35,428 nucleotides of DNA from Bacteroidota bacterium. GTDB lineage: Bacteria > Bacteroidota > Bacteroidia > Flavobacteriales_D > Crocinitomicaceae. Positions 31,669 to 35,428 of this stretch are shown here, one piece after another. A program made the position numbers and the translations under genes. The DNA lies in NCBI GenBank assembly GCA_016868915.1, contig VGFL01000017.1, positions 1-35,428 of the forward strand, in the 5' to 3' direction. The notes under the pieces are model-generated. The model saw only the letters and a program-made list of their open reading frames with translations, was not told the DNA's origin and ran no database searches. The first letter of the stretch is position 1. Every line of letters starts with the position of its first letter.

Positions 31669-32568
31669 ATGATTAAACGAACAAAATCGGAGACCTCTAG
31701 AAGAAATACAGAAAAAAACCCACTATCAAAATCTTCTTCGAATAAATCAAAATCAAAAAAAGATTCTGGAGAGGGAGTAAATTCGAGGGATAAGCGAAAA
31801 TATATTGAGTTTAAACAACGAATGAAAAAAGGTGACCCGCTTCCTTCCTTTAATGAAGATGCCATTCGTCTTAATAAATATCTTTCAAATGCAGGAGTTT
31901 GCTCTCGGAGAGAGGCGGATGTATTAATTCAAACTGGCGTTATAACTGTGAATGGAGAAATAATTAATGAATTAGGCTATAAAATTAAGCCAAATGATGT
32001 TGTTCAATATGACGGTGAAACAATTAACGCAGAAAAAAAACGTTACGTTTTACTCAACAAACCCAAGGGATTCATCACAACTATGGATGATCCTAGAGGG
32101 AGAAAAACGGTAATGTCTTTGGTCAAGAAAGCATGTAGAGAACGAATTTATCCAGTTGGTCGTTTAGATCGAGAGACGACAGGACTCCTACTTTTTACAA
32201 ATGATGGTGACATGGCTAAAAAGTTGACGCATCCACGCTATCAAGCACGAAAAATTTATCACGTAGAAACGGATAAACAGATTAAAAAAGAAGACTTAGA
32301 AAAATTGCTAAGTGGAGTAGTATTGGAGGACGGTAAAACCCAATGCGACAAGGCCAACTATGTCGAAGGTGGGACGGATCATGAGGTGGGAGTTGAACTA
32401 CATTCGGGTAAAAATAGAATTGTACGAAGGTTGTTTGAGGCATTAGGATACAAAGTAGTGAGACTTGATCGTGTGCAATTTGCTAGTTTAACGAAAAAAG
32501 ATTTGCCTCGGGGAATGTATCGTCACCTAACAGAGCATGAAATCGCATTTTTAAAAATGACAAAATGA
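31669..32568 (+). CDS. rluB: Pseudouridine synthase, RsuA/RluB family
   Basis: A 299-aa rRNA pseudouridine synthase. Residues 1-60 are a basic, Ser/Lys-rich low-complexity tail seen in Bacteroidetes homologues. An S4 RNA-binding domain follows (about 65-125, IRLNKYLSNAGVCSRREAD). The catalytic domain has KPKGFITTMDDPRGRKTV, the catalytic Asp167 in GRLDRETTGLLLFTNDG, and the end HSGKNRIVRRLFEALGYKV with VRLDRVQFASL. RluB modifies 23S rRNA; RluE/RluF or RsuA specificity cannot be excluded. It overlaps the following lipoprotein gene by 4 nt (ATGA). Confidence 0.88.
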   Translation: MIKRTKSETSRRNTEKNPLSKSSSNKSKSKKDSGEGVNSRDKRKYIEFKQRMKKGDPLPSFNEDAIRLNKYLSNAGVCSRREADVLIQTGVITVNGEIINELGYKIKPNDVVQYDGETINAEKKRYVLLNKPKGFITTMDDPRGRKTVMSLVKKACRERIYPVGRLDRETTGLLLFTNDGDMAKKLTHPRYQARKIYHVETDKQIKKEDLEKLLSGVVLEDGKTQCDKANYVEGGTDHEVGVELHSGKNRIVRRLFEALGYKVVRLDRVQFASLTKKDLPRGMYRHLTEHEIAFLKMTK

Positions 32569-33245
32569 AGTTTACTCTTTTCATTTACATAGTATTAATT
32601 CTGGCATCTTGTAATTTTGAAAAAAATGAGGGTGTGGGACCAAAATCAGCACATCCTCTAGTAAATTATTTTTACCCTTACGACAGTTCCGCGAGAATCT
32701 ACTGTTATAGAAACGTTACCGATGGCATATCAGAAGAATTTCACCGTGTATACGGTTATAAAGATTCAAAAGGATATCATATCGGTGTTGATATATTATC
32801 ACCCGATGGACAACGCTTAATCGAGGCATTTGTTTACAATTATGACTCATTAGATGTACACCTACAAATGGAAACAATTTCAACAGGTGTGCCGAAGCCC
32901 GCTCGTATCATTAAAAAAAATATATTTCCTTGGAACGAAAAATCTGTGGGAGTTTTTACGTCTGCGTATCCGAGTAGCCAAAAATCATTGGAAATAAGTC
33001 AAGAATTAAACAGAACTTTTCTTGAAAAAATTAACTCATTTCTTGTAATTAGTAATGAACAAAGAAAAGCAGTTTCTTTTAAGGAGGTGAGAAAAAAAAG
33101 AAAGTATTTTAAAGCAAGCAATAAAATTCAAAACAGCGATAGTCTGGAAACTATATCAATATTTGCCGAAGGGTTCGGGTTAGTTGAATTTTATGATAAA
33201 AATAAAAAGATACATTTTAAACTTGAAAAAGTAATCACTCAGTAA
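32565..33245 (+). CDS. Lipoprotein of unknown function
   Basis: A 226-aa protein with a short lipoprotein signal (lipobox LASC, Cys16), so probably anchored in the envelope. The mature part has a start rich in aromatic residues (HPLVNYFYPYDSSARIYCYR), then a beta-rich central region (FHRVYGYKDSKGYHIGVDIL, VHLQMETISTGVPKPARI) and a basic patch EVRKKRKYFKASNK. I do not recognise a family. It is co-translated with rluB by ATGA overlap and is 11 nt from the next OMP-like gene, so the two envelope proteins may work together. Confidence 0.75.
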   Translation: MKFTLFIYIVLILASCNFEKNEGVGPKSAHPLVNYFYPYDSSARIYCYRNVTDGISEEFHRVYGYKDSKGYHIGVDILSPDGQRLIEAFVYNYDSLDVHLQMETISTGVPKPARIIKKNIFPWNEKSVGVFTSAYPSSQKSLEISQELNRTFLEKINSFLVISNEQRKAVSFKEVRKKRKYFKASNKIQNSDSLETISIFAEGFGLVEFYDKNKKIHFKLEKVITQ

Positions 33246-33256
33246 ACAAAAAGTTT

Positions 33257-34183
33257 ATGATTTCAAAAAATTACGTGAAATACTTATTCCTTTATTCGTT
33301 ATCTGTTATCTGGATTAAAGATGCTTGTTATTCTCAATATTCTTCCTCTATCTCGTTAAGTAGCTTCCCAATAGAAAAAAGAAAAAAACCGAAAAATTCA
33401 ATGGCAAAAGGAACTGCATTTATTTATTGGGGATACAACAGATCAGCATACTCCCGAAGTACCATAAATTTTGAAGGAGTAGGTTATAATTTTGCTTTGA
33501 AAGGAGTTCAAGCAACAGATAGACCTTCGAAAAAAATTAGCGAATATTTTAATCCAACAAAATGGACTGTTCCTCAATTCAATGTTCGTGTGGGGTATAA
33601 TTTTAAAAATTATTGGAATATTTCTATTGGCTACGATCATATGAAATACGTTATGATTCATGGTCCTCAATACCTTTTAAATGGAAAAATAAATGAGGGC
33701 GTCGACCCAAATTGGTCAGGGAATTACGATGATGAATTGGTTATTACCAACGAAAAAGATTTTCATTATGAAAATTCCAACGGGATGAATTACATTCGTC
33801 TTGAACTATCGAACGTAAAAAATTTGGTAAGGAATGGTAGAGATAATTTTACTTTAAGCTACTTGCTTGGTCTGTCAAGCGGAGCTATCCTATCCATAAA
33901 TGATTTTAATTTTAGTAATCAAAAAGATATGGCTACAATGTCTTTATCGGGATTAGGAGTTTCAGGACATGCAGGAGTGCGCTTTGAATTCTTCAAACAT
34001 ATTTTTCTCCAAACAAACGTTGGAGTTGGTTTCTTGAGACAAATGAACGTTCGCACTAGGAACAACGAATACAATTCATTCGCAAGACAAAGCATCGGAT
34101 ATATTGAAGGAAATATTGTGTTGGGTGCATTGCTTTATTTACGCCCAACGAATTCATGCGATAGCTGCCCCGTCTGGCACTAA
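33257..34183 (+). CDS. Secreted, probably outer-membrane beta-barrel protein of unknown function
   Basis: A 308-aa protein with an N-terminal hydrophobic signal (YLFLYSLSVIWIKDACYSQ). Alternating strand patterns with terminal aromatics follow: TAFIYWGYNRSAYS, FNVRVGYNFKNYWNISIGYDH, TLSYLLGLSSGAIL, HAGVRFEFFKHIFLQTNVGVGF and GNIVLGALLYLRP. This suggests an 8- to 12-stranded barrel in the outer membrane. It ends in an unusual CDSCPVWH instead of an aromatic barrel end. No family recognised. It is last in the rluB operon and overlaps the TonB-receptor stop tail to tail by 4 nt (CTAA). Confidence 0.72.
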   Translation: MISKNYVKYLFLYSLSVIWIKDACYSQYSSSISLSSFPIEKRKKPKNSMAKGTAFIYWGYNRSAYSRSTINFEGVGYNFALKGVQATDRPSKKISEYFNPTKWTVPQFNVRVGYNFKNYWNISIGYDHMKYVMIHGPQYLLNGKINEGVDPNWSGNYDDELVITNEKDFHYENSNGMNYIRLELSNVKNLVRNGRDNFTLSYLLGLSSGAILSINDFNFSNQKDMATMSLSGLGVSGHAGVRFEFFKHIFLQTNVGVGFLRQMNVRTRNNEYNSFARQSIGYIEGNIVLGALLYLRPTNSCDSCPVWH

Positions 34184-35428
34184 TCCTTTTTACCGGCTAC
34201 CTTAAAATCAATTTTATAATAAAAGATAGGTAATCTTCCCAATTGGGTCTTCTTAGCGACCGGAAAATAATTTGGCGAATTTACAACAGAAGGATCCAGC
34301 GATGGTGCATAAGCTAAGCTCAGCAGGTTTTTTGTATTCAGCAAATTAACCAAATCTAAGCCAAATTCATGTGTTAATTTTTTGGTATTCATCCTCCAGT
34401 TAATTTTCAAATCCACGCGGAAATAATCTGCAAACGTCAATTCATTGAACAGTGAATCTTGAAATAAGATTTCTTTGGAATCCATTGTTTGCTGAATATC
34501 TACCAGTCCATATCTACGTCCACCAGCTCGTGTAATTTTTGTTCCAACACCAATTACATGTTTTTTTCCGATATTGAATTCTTTACCTGCTAGTACATTC
34601 CAAACATAAGATAAGTCAATATTATCAGCAATATTAGCTCCTTTGTATGAAGTATTGCGCCATTTGCCATCACTCGCTAAGTATTTTGAATCGTATATAC
34701 TTGCGGAAAACATGAAGAAGAAGCTTTTACTAAAGTACTTTTGAAGTGTAAATTCTAGACCGTAGTTTACGCCTTTGCCATCGTTAACAAGTGTGCCATT
34801 CGGAAACACGCGAGAAAACCCTCCTCCTGCATTCACCAGGGAGAAAGAATTAGGATCTGAACTGATTGGGAGATTATATAAATACTGGTAATATGCTTCA
34901 GTTCTGAAATTCAGTCCAGGGCCAAAAGATTTCTCGTAACCCAAACCAGAATGTACACTTCTTGAAAAATCCATTTTTAAATTGTGTGCAACGTCATCGT
35001 TATCTGGGTCATACATGTAGGTATAATAAGGCTGAGTCTGACTATGTAAACCTGCGCCTGCGAAAATAGCCTGATCTCCTTTCATTCGATATTTCCATCC
35101 AAGTCTTGGCTCAAATGCACTCAAACTATTACTAAGCGAAAAATATTGTGCGTGAGCACCGGCTGTAAGGTCCATTTTGTCACTCATTTTCCATTTCCAT
35201 TGAACAAATGGTTGGACTAAAAGTCCCATGCCGTTGTAATTCCATCTTGGTTCCCAACTATTTCTATCATCTAAATCATTTAAAACGGAGTCAAGTAAAT
35301 TGAAAGACATTACATCAAAATTAACTCCCGCTTTAATGAGGTGTTGCTTATTGATTTTATGATTGATTGCAAAATAACCAGATAATTTCATGGTTCTGAA
35401 ATCATAGCCCAGCATTTGGTAGGAGCTA
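34180..35428 (-). CDS. TonB-dependent receptor, C-terminal part (runs off right edge)
   Basis: The frame is open to the last base of the window; an internal Met at 35415 is not the start. The visible ~416 residues are repeated beta-strand patterns of a large outer-membrane barrel: KLSGYFAINHKINKQHLIKAG, VQPFVQWKWKMSDKMDLTAG, GWKYRMKGDQAIFAGAGLHSQ, VHSGLGYEKSFGPGLNFRTEA, GLEFTLQKYFSKSFFFMFSAS and EFGLDLVNLLNTKN. This matches the C-terminal barrel of Bacteroidetes TonB-dependent receptors of the carboxypeptidase-regulatory-like type. The N-terminal plug is outside the window. The substrate is unknown. Confidence 0.85.
   Translation of the reverse strand, partial: SSYQMLGYDFRTMKLSGYFAINHKINKQHLIKAGVNFDVMSFNLLDSVLNDLDDRNSWEPRWNYNGMGLLVQPFVQWKWKMSDKMDLTAGAHAQYFSLSNSLSAFEPRLGWKYRMKGDQAIFAGAGLHSQTQPYYTYMYDPDNDDVAHNLKMDFSRSVHSGLGYEKSFGPGLNFRTEAYYQYLYNLPISSDPNSFSLVNAGGGFSRVFPNGTLVNDGKGVNYGLEFTLQKYFSKSFFFMFSASIYDSKYLASDGKWRNTSYKGANIADNIDLSYVWNVLAGKEFNIGKKHVIGVGTKITRAGGRRYGLVDIQQTMDSKEILFQDSLFNELTFADYFRVDLKINWRMNTKKLTHEFGLDLVNLLNTKNLLSLAYAPSLDPSVVNSPNYFPVAKKTQLGRLPIFYYKIDFKVAGKKD

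Noticed and set aside
35400-35415. Methionine at 35415 as the start of the right-edge gene
   Set aside because: The frame stays open to the end of the window and the protein begins in mid-barrel, so this is an internal residue of a larger receptor.
1-35428. Search for CRISPR arrays, tRNA/rRNA genes, insertion sequences, phage genes and toxin-antitoxin pairs
   Set aside because: No regular repeat-spacer pattern, cloverleaf, transposase or integrase motif, or characteristic small gene pair was seen by eye in any region.

Overview
The window is AT-rich chromosomal DNA from a gliding-type or T9SS-encoding member of the Bacteroidetes (Bacteroidota), probably Flavobacteriales or a close relative. 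Four things point there: (i) lipoproteins and secreted proteins of that phylum (GldI-type FKBP lipoprotein, a DUF4835/PorD-like protein, the start of a large surface protein, a TonB-dependent receptor); (ii) the gene order bamD-rpoZ-coaBC-DUF4835-recN; (iii) a type III glutamine synthetase; (iv) promoter boxes of the form TAnnTTTG with few Shine-Dalgarno sequences. I see no insertion sequence, phage, CRISPR array, tRNA or rRNA, so this reads as core chromosome with one accessory-looking cassette.

Layout. 1-187 (-): start of a secreted surface protein running off the left edge. 341-2755 (+): nrnA, gldI-like FKBP lipoprotein, second FKBP lipoprotein. 2794-9606 (+): M23/LysM peptidase, bamD, rpoZ, coaBC, DUF4835/porD, recN, GSCFA protein, almost without gaps. 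9701-11893 (+): fructose-bisphosphate aldolase, accD, small membrane protein. 11894-12228: noncoding, no clear feature. 12229-16821 (+): a six-gene photorepair cassette (SDR-like protein, DUF2256 zinc-ribbon protein, FeS-type bacterial photolyase, DASH cryptochrome, DUF2805/TIGR03643-like protein, flavin reductase-like protein) in which every junction overlaps. 16826-18172 (-): sensor kinase without an adjacent regulator. 18264-22752 (+): MHS-type transporter, membrane-anchored unknown, glnN. 22773-24427 (-): pth and mtnA. 24533-24844 (+): small unknown. 24841-29256 (-): infB, nusA, rimP. 29382-29945 (+): cysteine-rich DUF3109 protein. 29947-31086 (-): cystathionine gamma-synthase-like enzyme. 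31168-34183 (+): yraN, rluB-like pseudouridine synthase, lipoprotein, outer-membrane-type protein. 34180-35428 (-): C-terminal part of a TonB-dependent receptor running off the right edge.

How the parts fit. Several clusters are housekeeping: envelope assembly (BamD, FKBPs, M23), CoA and lipid precursors (CoaBC, AccD), translation and transcription (RimP, NusA, IF2, Pth, omega). The most distinctive block is the photorepair cassette, where two unlike photolyase/cryptochrome flavoproteins are translationally coupled to a flavin reductase-like protein, an SDR that has lost its catalytic tyrosine, and two small uncharacterised proteins (a zinc ribbon and a helix-turn-helix-like basic protein). 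The most distinctive regulatory signal is a perfect 8-bp GC-rich hairpin with a GAAA loop and a following T run, placed between a good promoter and the rimP start codon. It looks like a leader attenuator for rimP-nusA-infB, and it is the only intrinsic-terminator-like hairpin I noticed by eye in the whole window.
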